From Cylicocyclus nassatus (taxonomy: Eukaryota > Nematoda > Chromadorea > Rhabditida > Strongylidae), in the NCBI GenBank assembly GCA_958299035.1, contig CATQJL010000223.1, positions 13,812,293-13,876,292 on the forward strand: a stretch of DNA of 64,000 nt. Direction: 5' to 3'. Numbering within the stretch: the stretch's first letter is position 1; each line of letters begins with the position of its first letter. Shown here in pieces: positions 34,487 through 45,171 of the stretch. The notes beneath the pieces were generated by a model, which was not told the origin of the DNA, ran no database searches, and saw only the letters and a program-made list of their open reading frames with translations. The position numbers and the translations under genes are program-made.

Positions 34487-34568
34487 TTCGCTCTGCACCG
34501 GATTCGAACCAGTGACCTTTCGCCTTCAATGCCAACAACTAACTATTACACCACTGCACCACCAACGC
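34487..34568 (-). repeat. tRNA-derived sequence (SINE head or tRNA pseudogene)
   Basis: On the minus strand an A-box-like TGGTGCAGTGG (34551-34561) and a B box GGTTCGAATCC (34500-34510) are correctly spaced. The T-arm pairs (ACTGG/CCGGT around TTCGAAT), but the acceptor stem pairs at only about five of seven positions and the D arm is irregular. A functional tRNA is unlikely. Confidence 0.5.
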
Positions 34569-34619
34569 ACACAGCAGCGCTCTCAAACTCAAGGAGCGCC
34601 TCCAAAATAGGATTTTCAG

Positions 34620-34752
34620 GCTTCCATAACTCTCTTCAGAAGAACGTTCCGCAGAAACGGAAAGCAGATTTGAAATCAGCGTTTGAAGCTGCTTCAGATG
34701 ATATGCATCTCATATTAAAAGGCCACGGCCACTCGGGGTACTTCCCTTGTCA
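34620..34752. mobile_element. Right arm of a CTTACAAGGGAA-type fold-back element
   Basis: Sequence from cagaaacggaaagcagattt through aaaaggccacggccac to tacttcccttgtcag matches the right arms of the other family members. A left arm was not found. Confidence 0.55.
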
Positions 34753-34884
34753 GTATTCCTTCGACATGTTAAACTGACGTGTATTGCAAGTTATTGAGGA
34801 GTAATTTATGGAAATCTAAATTCGGAAATTCCCCTATTTCCCCGTTACACTATTATCGGGAGAGCATCACTCTGACCATTTCCC

Positions 34885-35060
34885 ATGACTCGGCAGGGAG
34901 ATGATCATCTGCAGAGTGACTAACCTGGGGCTCACATCTCGGGTGACGCTGCATTCTTATAGCTTGAGGAAGTGTGGGCGTTTGTCATTTCACCTGACGG
35001 AACTTCACACAAGGGTTACAGGGAGATCATCTCCCCTGATCGAGGCTCACTACGGGCCAT
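34885..35060 (+). repeat. Dispersed repeat of about 175 bp, copy 1
   Basis: It resembles 56101-56272 throughout: atgactcgg, gctcac..tc..gggtgac, gcat.cttata, gaaagtggg-like, tcacc.gac and gagctcactacgggcc-like blocks. A perfect palindrome GGGAGATCATCTCCC lies at 35021-35035. The family is unknown to me. Confidence 0.65.
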
Positions 35061-36010
35061 AATCGCCGAAGCAAGACCGAATGAGCAGTTTATCATAAGA
35101 AACCTGCGTTGCACAAAAACTGTAAGATATAATCTTCCAAGAATGCCCATGTTAGAATAACGAAGTATTTCGAAAAATGATATTTTGAAGCGGTAGACGG
35201 TTATTTGCTTCGTAAAATTGATATATTATAGATTCATAGTCAATTTTTGAAAGAAAAAGAAAAAAACGAGAACCTCTTAGTGATTGATGCGTTAGTGTAT
35301 GACACAGCTTTGCAAAGTGCTTTTTTTCAAAAAATCACCTTGCAAAATACTGGAAAGCTTGTTGGAGATGCAAAAAGAACTTACTATATTGCACATCGTT
35401 AACTCTATTCAATTGCTATAAGGTCTCTTCCATAGAATGAAAATGAAAACTTTGAGGAACTGCCAAAATTTGGGCATAATAAGAATCATAGGTCTAAATC
35501 TCCGGCGATTATCTGAGAACAAAAGTGACACAAAAGTGACCATGAAAGGAAGCAGCATGACTAGTTAAAAGAGGAGAAAAAGCTGCGCCGAACTTGTGAG
35601 CTATTTATTTATTTATTTATTTATAAATACATTACTTAATCGTAATGTGCCATTATACCAAGAACATCATTACGTTATTACAAAGCAGGAATTTGCATAC
35701 TTAATACTAAAAAAAAGAATAGAATGCATTTAACTTCAAATCTACACCTCAAAATCTCTCGCACATATTTGTTGCTATAATATCGGATACAGATGGAGTA
35801 GGACGAAAAGTACGCATTATTCTGTTGATGACCGTTATCTGTTTTGAGAAGATCTCACACGCATTATCGAAGCTTTGATCAGGTGTATACTACTGCAAAG
35901 GTATGCATAGTGCTCAAAATAACGAAGTGGAATGAAGAAAGAATATGATGTGATAGGCCATTTCCGAGCGGTGTGTGATACAGCATCCAACTGTCCATCG
36001 TCGATCCATC
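35061..36010. other. No gene recognised
   Basis: AT-rich sequence with a (ttta)n run near 35604-35622. Nothing else stands out. Confidence 0.4.
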
Positions 36011-36019
36011 CATTCATTT

Positions 36020-36088
36020 CATACATACATGCATGCATACAATACATACATACATATATATATATATATGTATGTATATATGTATATA
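36020..36088. repeat. (cata/tata)n microsatellite
   Basis: An alternating catac/tatata tract (catacatacatgcatgcata to atatatgtatatat) that directly abuts the mariner-type element starting at 36089. The same composition resumes at 37110 and 37539, so the mariner and hAT elements both landed in one TA-rich tract. Confidence 0.9.
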
Positions 36089-37109
36089 TTAGGTCGTTCC
36101 GAAAGTTCTTTCCGTTTTTTCAACCTATCACAAAAACACGTGGAATGAAGGTAGAGGAACGCTTTGAGAACTGTCCGACGCAGCTTTTCTTCCTCTTTTT
36201 AATGGACATATTAGTGTGTCGCTTGCTCTAGTGGTCAGTGAGATAATTGTCGAGACTTCAAACCCATGGTTTTTACGGTGTCCAACTTTGGCAATTTTTC
36301 ACAATCTTCTTTTTTGACTTTTACGAAAGCTTTGATAACAGTCAGATAGAGCAAACAAAGTGCAATTTAATGCAATTTTTCGTCGTTTATAGCTAGCCTT
36401 AAAAATTATTTAGAATTATTTTTCTGATGCTATCAAATTCCACTTTTGGGGACGCCAAGAGCCATTGAACATAAGGGGCGCACAACTAAGGTGTCATTCG
36501 ATGCAGCTTTTCCTTCTCTTTCTAATGAATGTGTTTTCTTTCCAATTTGCGGGGTCTTTGGCGATAAAGTTTCCATAATTCTTGATTTTGAACCCGCCCC
36601 AGCCTGTACACGTGAAATGCGAAACCTTATATTTACAAGCGGTAAACGCTCAGTTGCTTTGTAAAAATTGTGGATAATCATAACTGACTTTAAAAAGCTT
36701 CAAAATCCGTATACTTGCCAGTGTTCGGGGCGTTTCTGTATTTTGGGACTTTGCAAAAGTGAAGACTTTTGAAAAAATTATCTCAAGAAACACCGAAAAG
36801 CCAGCTGTGTTTGCCAAAAAAAATGTATTGCATTGCACTTTGTTTATTCTATTTGACTGCTATCAAAGCTTCTCCGAAAGTTAAAAACGAAGATTGTGAA
36901 AAATTGCCAAATTTAGACATGGTAAAAACCATGTGTTCAAAATTTCGGCGATTATCTCAGTGATCACAAGAGTAAGCGACATGGGTATATGACTGCTAGA
37001 AAGAGGAAGGAACGCTGCGTCGGATAGTGCCTAAAGCGTTTTCCTACCTTCATTCCACCTGTTTTTATGATAGGTCAGAAAAACGGAAAGAACTTTCGGA
37101 ACGACCTAA
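36089..37109. mobile_element. Mariner-type fold-back MITE in a TA tract
   Basis: Ends TTAGGTCGTTCCGAAAGTTC and inverse GAACTTTCGGAACGACCTAA-like are flanked by TA. Arms match inward (cctatcacaaaaacacgtgg against ccacctgtttttatgatagg, cttcattccac and inverse). No transposase. Confidence 0.87.
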
Positions 37110-37167
37110 TATATACATTATATATATGTATGTATGTATATATATATACATATACATATATATATAC

Positions 37168-37538
37168 CAGTGGCGTACCGAGGGGGGGCGGGGGGGGGGG
37201 GGGGCGCGCGCCCCCCCCCCCGAGAATGGGTCGCGAAATTTTTGAAAGTTACTTATATGGGTTATAAAAATGTGCAAGTGACTTGTTTATACTTGCAAAT
37301 AATTAAAATAATTTTTAAAAAAATTAAAAAATTCAAATTAGCCTTATAAAAAAATTTTTTTCGGGGGCGAGGCTGACGCCACGCCCCCTTTTTCTGAAAT
37401 TTTGGGGTCAGAGGCCCGGAAAAATTTTGGGAACCACTCGAAAAAAATTTTCGGAGGGCGTGGCTGACGCCACGCCCCTTGATTCGAAAAAATTTTTTGT
37501 CGCGCCCCCCCCGAGCCGAAATCCTGGGTACGCCACTG
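37168..37538. mobile_element. hAT-type MITE with 8-bp target duplication
   Basis: The terminal repeats CAGTGGCGTACC and GGTACGCCACTG are exact inverses. The 8-bp direct repeat atatatac lies immediately outside both ends (37160-37167 and 37539-37546), as hAT elements produce. The interior is G/C-homopolymer-rich (37180-37221) with two related ggctgacgccacgcccc blocks. Confidence 0.9.
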
Positions 37539-37591
37539 ATATATACATATATATATGTATATGTATATGTATGTATATATGTATATATTTG

Positions 37592-38277
37592 CCCATCATC
37601 ACACGTGTTTCTATGAGAGCAAAAAGGAAAGTACTATCGAAAATGAAAATTTTCAATTTTTGCAAAAAATGAAGTGGATTTAGCCATAAAGTCCTTTTTT
37701 GGCCATAGAGGTGATTATGGCATTTGTAGTTCACCCTACCCTCCCCCCTCCTCCCCCCCCCCAAATATACAAGTGTATGATAAACATAATATATTAGAGC
37801 TTTTGGATCTCATCAAAACAAGTTGTGAAACAAGATTCCAGAAAACATACTTACCAAGGAGATTTTTCACGATTTTTTTCTACTAAATTTTGTGAAAAAA
37901 CTAAGGCAAGTAACTTAGAAACTTCTAACTACACGAACATGAAACTGAGATGCTGGATGTACACCCTTAGCCGCATTTGTAAAGTGACGTAACCGAGAAT
38001 GCGCAAGACAAATGACACTTGGTGACCTCATGTTCGCTTTTTCATCCTTTGAGCTTTGTTTCTAGTGACATGAGCTCGGAAATCAAATTTAATGCTGTGC
38101 TATGCTAACTAGCAGGCATGATTTACGATCCCATCAGATCAGAGAGGGATAAAGTAGAGCCGAAATTATCCTCTCTCCTAATTCAAAAGTTTGAGAAGTC
38201 CTTTAGGTCTTTAACCAACTAAAGAGTGTAATTCATCGTTGTTGAGGTGTGTTTTTAGGAAGATTTCATTCAAATTA
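37592..38277. other. No gene recognised
   Basis: Includes a C-rich tract near 37735-37763. No coding signal. Confidence 0.4.
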
Positions 38278-38530
38278 TTAGGCTGTCCCAAAAGTAAACT
38301 CTTTTTTCAGATAATTCAAGCGTTTTTGTTTTCCTAGTAGACATAGGATATCATTCGGTAGAGCAGATAAAGCTCTACAAATTGACCACCAAAGATCCGC
38401 CTAAGTTGCATTCCATTTGATATTTGAAGCCAAGATCGAAAAAAATTTTGTCACCTGAGCTTTGGATTATTGCAAGGACAAATTCTACGGACCTCCAACT
38501 TGGTCAGTATACATTAGACACAAAGTAGCA
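38278..38530. mobile_element. Single mariner-type end (truncated element)
   Basis: TTAGGCTGTCCCAAAAGTAA preceded by TA, followed by a subterminal hairpin GTAGAGCagataaaGCTCTAC (38358-38378) like that of the complete element at 40345. No matching right end was found, so the element appears truncated or its other half has decayed. Confidence 0.55.
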
Positions 38531-38555
38531 CTCAAATATACCCTTACTGGATTTT

Positions 38556-39008
38556 TTACCACTTGATTTTATACCGCAAAAATGCCCTATAGTGAGGAAT
38601 CAAGCTTATGCCTTTAGAAACAAATAAATATAAGGTCAACGATTTTATGCTTGAAATGTGGTAAATCAGTAGAGTGAAGATTTGGAAAGGAATACCAGAC
38701 TCAAACACAGGAAAGCTTTTAGCGACTATTCGTGAGTAGAAAGTAGGCTCTTCACCATCAGTAAGCTGTTTCAGTGCAAATACTGCTTCCATCAGATGCG
38801 TCGATTCAACAAGAGCTATAAAAGAAAATGCTTTGATTTTGAAAGATTTGAGACCTAGCAACAGAACAGCCATTGGAAAAGTTCGATGGCAGAAAATTAG
38901 TGTGAAACCATTAATATAGAGAGTTTTTGAAATTAACTCTGCAGGAGAAAATGAAAAACTAGGAATTTTCGTGGAGCTTTGCAAGTGATACAATTGCTTT
39001 TTGTCCAA
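38556..39008 (-). other. 150-codon open frame without recognised domain
   Basis: The longest uninterrupted frame outside transposons. It is AT-rich with hydrophobic stretches (FTLIFCHRTFPMAVLLLGL) and no motif I recognise. There is no convincing splice context, and it may be chance. Recorded for completeness. Confidence 0.15.
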
Positions 39009-39487
39009 GCTTTTGTCAGAAATACTCGTTCTTATTTTGTTTGTTGAGGAGATTACTTCTATATCTGATGCAGTAGTACTCTAATCATCTTAACATGTTA
39101 CTATGAATCACAATTATCCATTTTCTCAACAAGGACATGCCTGCTTACTCGGACATTCGAAGATTGTCAAGCAACTATAATATACAAATAGTTCTAGTTG
39201 ATCACCCGGAAAGAGGACAATTAATACACTCCTTTAAAAATTGTCAAGTTCGGGGCATCTTGTATTGTAGTTTGTGCAATGAAAAAGTGGAAGAAATTTA
39301 ATAATAAGGTGATTATTAAAACAAAATTGGAAGGCTGAGAAGCTTCTACTTTTATGATCGTATATCCTCTTATTGGTCTGCATTTGCTTTAGCGCTTCCT
39401 AATTGCACACATCAAATGAAATATCAAATTGAAAATAAATCAAATAAAATGAGAAATCGGTAGTATTCGCAGAAAAGTGTAGAAATA
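39009..39487. other. No gene recognised
   Basis: AT-rich sequence with no ORF, exon or repeat that I could identify. Confidence 0.4.
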
Positions 39488-40340
39488 TTAGGTTGGCACG
39501 AAATTTCTTGCGTAATTCAAACAAAATTCAATAACTTTACAAAGACTAAACCTAAATTCACAATCTTGTATGCTAAAACTATCAGAAGTCTTACGCTTCA
39601 TGATGGAAGTTCAAGTGCAAGATTCCATGAGCTAGCCATCGAGAAGAAACTCTCAAATATGGGGCTTCAAATTTTGCGATTTTGAGTTTGGTGCCAGAAA
39701 ATCGCAGAATGCCGCTAGCCAGCTGAAAAAATTCTCTAGAACTTACTTACACAGCAAAAGTCTATATGTTAATTTGGCAGGCTTTGATCTCGCATGGAAA
39801 TGCGAAAACAAAAAATTTGTGAAATTTCTCATTTCACAGGACAAATCCCCTTGTCGCTGTAATTTTTCCACAGAAACACAGTTTGCAACCAGAAATTAGA
39901 CATGGTGCCTACTTAGAGCCTTGCGACGTTTTTTCAAGTGCAAAAAAGTGTTTTTGCCGAAAAACTGCGGTAATGAGTGGATTTTATCGGCAAAATGACT
40001 ACTTCACGAATTTTTTGTTTTTGCTTCACCCGTGCAAGATCAGAGCCTTCCAAAGTAACTTATGGACTTCTGCAGTGCAAGTAATTTTTACAGATTTTTT
40101 TCGGCTAGCTAGCGACACTCTGCGATTTTCTGGCACCAAACTCAAAATCGCAAAATTTGAAGCCCCATATTCGAGAGCTTCGTTCTTGATGTCCAGCTCA
40201 CGGAATCTAATGCCTAAACATCCATCATGAAGCGTAAGGCTTCTAATATTTTTAGCATACAAGGTTGTGAATTTAGGTTTAGTCTTTGAAAAGTTATTGA
40301 ATTTTGTTTGAATTACGCAAGAACTTTCGTGCCAACCTAA
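39488..40340. mobile_element. Mariner-type palindromic fold-back MITE
   Basis: Ends TTAGGTTGGCACGAAATTTC and the inverse ending CGTGCCAACCTAA. Arms mirror for at least 230 bp (acaaaattcaataacttt, cttacgcttcatgatgga, tttgcgattttgagtttgg and inverses). The open frames inside on both strands reflect the palindrome. Confidence 0.87.
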
Positions 40341-40344
40341 TATA

Positions 40345-41290
40345 TTAGGTTGGTGCAAAAATAATGAGCGTTTTTATTTGCTTGCTTTAACAAAGCAACC
40401 AGACTCAACCCAACAAAGAGTAAGGGGTACTGTTCGATAGAGCAAAGCAAGCTCTACAAGATGGCACTCATGCCTCTGCGCTATGCTCGATCCACGGAGA
40501 GTTGGAACTCAAAATCTAAAGATTTCCAAATGCCCAGAAAGTCGAAAAAAATCAGATCTTCGTCCAAATAATTTCTACGGACCTCCCACTCGCTCATATC
40601 AATACTATCGATATCTGATATCCATATGTGCAATTGCCGTATTTTTTCCTTGACTAGAAAACGAGAAAACGAAAATTCCCCTGATTTTCTCAAAGCAATG
40701 CTGAGCCGTTTTTGCATATGTAGTTCTATACTACAAGCCTAGGTAAGCATAACTGTAAGTTTTCAGCTCATTCCAAGCCGTAGTTTTTGAAAAATAACGA
40801 ATTCGGATTTTTTCGTTTCAGTTTCAGTGCTAAAATCGATATTTCTTGAAAAGTACCGCTCGAAATAGGCTGAAAACTTACAGTTATGCTTACCTAGGCT
40901 TGTAGTATAGAACTACATATGCAAAAACGGCTCAGCATTGCTTTGAGAAAATCAGGGGAATTTTCGTTTTCTCTTTTCAAGTCAAGGAAAAAATACGGCA
41001 ATTGCACATATGGATATCAGATATCGATAGTATTGATATGAGCGAGTGGGAGGTCCGTAGAAATTATTTGGACGAAGATCTGATTTTTTTCGACTTTTTG
41101 GGCATTTGGAAATCTTTAGATTTTGAGTTCGAACTCTCCGTGGATCGAGCATGGCGCAAAGACATGAGTGCCATCTTGTAGAGCTTGCTTTGCTCTATCG
41201 AACAGTACCCCTTACTCTTTGTTGGGTTGAGTCTGGTTGCTTTGTTAAAGCAAGCAAATAAAAACGCTCATTATTTTTGCACCAACCTAA
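40345..41290. mobile_element. Mariner-type fold-back MITE with near-identical 430-bp arms
   Basis: Ends TTAGGTTGGTGCAAAAATAA and the exact inverse ending TGCACCAACCTAA, bounded by TA. By eye the arms (about 40345-40783 and 40868-41290) differ at only a handful of positions, around a loop of about 85 bp. A 4-bp TATA separates it from the neighbouring fold-back at 39488-40340. Subterminal hairpins lie at 40438-40456 and 41179-41197. Confidence 0.92.
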
Positions 41291-41421
41291 TATTTTCTTT
41301 GAAATGTACTTGATTACTGAACCATACAATATTGAGCTGCATGTGATTTCCACGCTGCACATACCAAGTAAAAAATAAAATAATAAACCAGCTTTGATTC
41401 TCGCGAAAATTATAGACTACA

Positions 41422-41477
41422 ATGCCTCCTGGGAAATTACTAAATCAACGTGTGGTAGCAAATGCTGCACCTGCAAG
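41422..41477 (+). other. Candidate first exon (weak)
   Basis: An ATG opens MPPGKLLNQRVVANAAPA and runs directly into a gtaag donor (after 41477). The phase left over (1 nt) does not fit the frame of the next candidate exon at 41803, so the two are not joined here. May be chance. Confidence 0.15.
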
Positions 41478-41802
41478 TAAGAAAAAAGATGCTTGCAGAC
41501 CAGGGAAAATATTCTCATGTGATTTGTTTGCATGTTGTAAGATCTTGTGGCAAAGCAAACAATGGCCAACTGGCAATGTTCTTGTTTATCCCAAGATGTT
41601 GTTACTTTGAACTCTTTTTATTGAGATGACAACAAAAACTCATCGCCAGAAAAAAACTGGGCAAAAATGAAGTGGCACTTTTTGTGAGTTAGGTGTTCAA
41701 TAAGTAAAATCAAAAACGGAGTCGAAAGGAAATATAGCAGAAACTAAATTGCGTTTTAAATGAAAGGTGAAATGTCTGAAATTTCAAACCAAAGGTTAAA
41801 CT

Positions 41803-41976
41803 ATGCTACTTCAAAGTTACAGAGAGATCTCGAACCCGAGAAAAGAGGAAGAACAGTGGCTGCAGGGAGTCATACGGCTTGCTTACTTATCGGCACATTC
41901 ACATGTGTTTCAGGAGGTCCCGCTGTTGACGATGGCAAACCAACTGCCAAGTGCATCCAAGCAAATACAAAATGCA
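41803..41976 (+). other. Candidate orphan coding exon
   Basis: An open frame with coding-like composition (EEEQWLQGVIRLAYLSAHS, then VFQEVPLLTMANQLPSASKQ) ends at a consensus donor (aatgca|gtaaga, 41977). Possible acceptors (ttacag, 41822; tttcag, 41910) lie within it. I do not recognise the protein, and no partner exon in matching phase was found. The start coordinate is nominal. Confidence 0.25.
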
Positions 41977-44393
41977 GTAAGAAGAGTTTGCAAAGCTTTG
42001 CTATAACTTCAAGAAAATGAATCGCGAATGTGCGCGTGAAAAAAAATTGAGTTTGAGAGTCAGTTTAAGCTTTAATAACACTTTTTGCACTTTCTTTAAT
42101 GGCGAGATTATGGCCAAATTCGCGGCTATATTTTGCAACCCGAGTCATAAAAAGATGAGCGCCCGTTTTCAAAAGTATACGCCATAGCGTTATCATGTGC
42201 TGCGGAACTGAACCGGGAAATTTCTTTCTTGAAGCTTTTTTTTTTGCTCTGTTAAAATGATGAGTGCCTCTTCAAGATGACAAATGTGTCTGATCTTCTG
42301 AACTCCTTTGCACGGTGTAAAGTTGACCCATCAAGGAACTATAGCCTTGGGAACCAAATTATTCGATTTTCGAACTTTTGAACTTACTTTGCTGAAAGTT
42401 TTACAATATAGTATGCGGAAGGAGTGGTAATTCTCTGAAAAAGTGTGTTTTTGTAACAAAAGTCGTTGCTTTTAAGGAAGTTAGTGAGCTTAGATCATTA
42501 TGCTTTTCAAGTATCATTTTTCTTTGATTCAATGTCCGTATAGTATCCGATTTAATCTCTAAGCTTAAGAGACCACATTAAATTTTTGGATGGAATTAAA
42601 CGCAAAATTTCTTTCTAAAAATAAAACAATGGAACATATGCGTGCTAATACGCTCAGCTGTAAGAAAATCTGACTCAGATTTCTATTACTTTTTTGAAGC
42701 TGTCAGTCTGGTTCGTTGATCAGCACACTCTGGCGTTTTGCCAGACGAACTTATGAATCTACTGGCCTTGACAATACTTAACGAACTTCCATACAAAATA
42801 TTATATTAATAAAACAAGAAAACAAGTCTCAAAACTCAAAAGATTGTTCTTAATTCGTCAATGTGCGAATAAAATGAATTGATGAATGGCCAGCAGTAGG
42901 TGATACTTCTTCACAAAATGATTCACTCTTGTTAATTCTTTCTCTTTATATTTAATTGAGAGGATATAATTACTTCGAGAATCTTCATTCTCTGAGCAAA
43001 ACGCATTGTTTTTAATCAAATGCTTATGTTGCAAGAAATAGTACGATATTGGGTTTAATAGAGAGAAATTTGGATAAGCTATCGCATGACGACTCACAGC
43101 AAACTTACACGTAGTAGTCCTTTAAGCTTGAATCTCTTTATAGGACGTGGTTGTAGACGTTTGATTTGAGTGTGTTATTTCTGGAAGTAGATTTAAGAAT
43201 TATGCCAGCTAGCTCCGTTTCCTACAGGGATTATTTCAAAGAGTCAGGATAATGAAAAAATTTCCAAATTGAAATAACGAGATTTGAAATCTGTTTCGGT
43301 ACTCTTCTGCTACCGATGCAATAAAGTAAAATAATTTGACACATGCCAAATTGATTTGATAAAGGTAGACTCTTTTGTGTGATAATCCCAAAACGGCTGC
43401 TTTATTTATCTTGGTCGCTGCTTTTTTAAAACGGTCGACCATCTACAGTGATGCATCTGCAGTTTGTGGCTAATATTCAGAGTGTGGTCTTGAAACATGC
43501 TAACTTCAAAGTATCATGATGAAATGTTCATTCTTTCACTTCCAACCGAGAAAATGTACGCATGAAGAAATCTGAGACATGACAGCTGTCGCAAAGCAAG
43601 GAGGAAGTATGGAAGTTTGTGATTGTAAAATTGGGTTATGACAGTGTGAGCGTATTAAGCTAGCCTCATTAGAGAAGAACTTCGAACAATTTCAGCTATC
43701 TAATGGTGCTATTAGGATTACGATGCAACGCTAGGCTTTGTTATCTTCTAAAAGAAGTTATGGAAGGAGGGGCTCAAAAGTAAGCTACGTAAAGTAATTT
43801 GAATTTTTGAGACTTAGAAAGATTTGATGAGTTTATTGACTTCAAACTTATATTCCATTGCCCCGTTTCACCTATGCACACTAAGTTCGGGTCACTCTTC
43901 GCATCGCTTTCGTCGGATAAGCCATTTTATTACCATTATAAGGAAAATTATTGGTTTAGAAAAAAAAGAATGTCGCTTTTCTCGGTTTTTTAGCTGAATA
44001 CGTATTTCTCGTGAAGTAGATCAGCAAGGCTAAAATTGCACATTCAAAGTCTTGAAGGCTAGTACACAACAGCATAAAAGGGAAGACTTAAGCCAATGTT
44101 CGGAAGTCGTTTTGTAGTGCTTGCTTTGCTATATCGAATAATACCCCTCGCATATTTTTTCGTTCCTGTACCTTTGCTGTAAAAACTACATTCTTTTCTT
44201 CCCAACCTAATACCTTGAAAAGTAAAGCATGTCCTTGATTTACATGAGTTTGCCACACTGCTTTGTCCCTACCATTTTTTTACACACCAGATTGCCGCAA
44301 CATAATTTCGTGCTGCGGACAATTCACTTTGAAAACCAAGATCAACATCCTAAACTATTCTTCGGATTCCTGACATGCACGTCAGTTTCGACA
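41977..44393. other. No gene recognised; one decayed mariner-type end
   Basis: Mostly AT-rich unique sequence. At 44115-44211 the string tgcttgctttgctatatcga through ttcttcccaacctaa resembles the right end of the fold-back at 40345-41290, indicating a decayed relative. Confidence 0.4.
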
Positions 44394-44394
44394 G

Positions 44395-44471
44395 GTTAAG
44401 TGTGGGCATGTTGGCGGTAAGCTAGTGTCAACTGCCCATCGGGACGTCACCGACATGCCCGCACACTCTAA
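44395..44471. repeat. Short imperfect hairpin
   Basis: gttaagtgtgggcatgttgg pairs with the inverse block ccgacatgcccgcacactct about 35 bp downstream. Possibly a small MITE. Confidence 0.5.
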
Positions 44472-44613
44472 GACAGCGCGCGAATTCGAAATTGCGTTTA
44501 AAACAAACAAATGCCCTATTTCTAATCAAATTGCAATGATATGACACCAATGGGCACCACGAGCTTATGAGAAAAGCTACCTAACTTAGCTCGGCCTTTT
44601 GGCAAGGGAAATA

Positions 44614-45171
44614 CAGGGTGTGCCAAAATTATTGGCGCTAAAGTATTCAAAGTGATGCCACAACAAAGGCAATAAGAAATTTGATGTGGATTCATTGCTA
44701 AAGAATGTCGTGAACATACTTTATAAAAAGCACTATCAAGACGCCAACTCGGTCTTTATTTAGCGAAGTGAGAATTGCAAAAGCAATGTTCGCTACAGAA
44801 AAAACAAGCTGATACGAATAATTAAATAGTCAAAACTTATGTTTCAAATGCTCCTGAAGATTCCAATCTTCAGTAATCCTAAAGTCAAAGACTAGCTCTA
44901 TTATATAGCGAAATCTTCACCTGAGACTGTGTCACTAAAAAGATACATGCTGGGTAAATGAGTCTCTAACCGCGTGCAGCAAGCGACAAAGACAGAGAAA
45001 TACAATGAGTTTTTACGAAAAGCAAAATAGGCAATTTCACATCTTTCAACTGACAATAAGATGCAATGTTATAGAACCAAGAAAATATATCAAGCTTGAT
45101 CTCTGGCTGAGCCGGTCTTGTATTCGTATGACGCATAGTGGTATACGCGCAAATTATTGTGGCGCACCCTG
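44614..45171. mobile_element. Tc1-like MITE, ends CAGGGTGTGCC
   Basis: CAGGGTGTGCCAAAATTATT at the left and the inverse ending GGCGCACCCTG at the right, with TA on both sides. CAGGGTGTnCC ends are typical of Tc1/IS630-type elements. No transposase is recognisable. Confidence 0.75.

Noticed and set aside
34487..34568. Functional tRNA gene (anticodon loop could read TGA)
   Set aside because: Mismatched acceptor stem and irregular D arm; better explained as tRNA-derived repeat or pseudogene.
38556..39008. 150-codon frame as a chemoreceptor exon
   Set aside because: It is hydrophobic but has no regular membrane-helix pattern, no family motif and no splice sites; not enough to call a gene.
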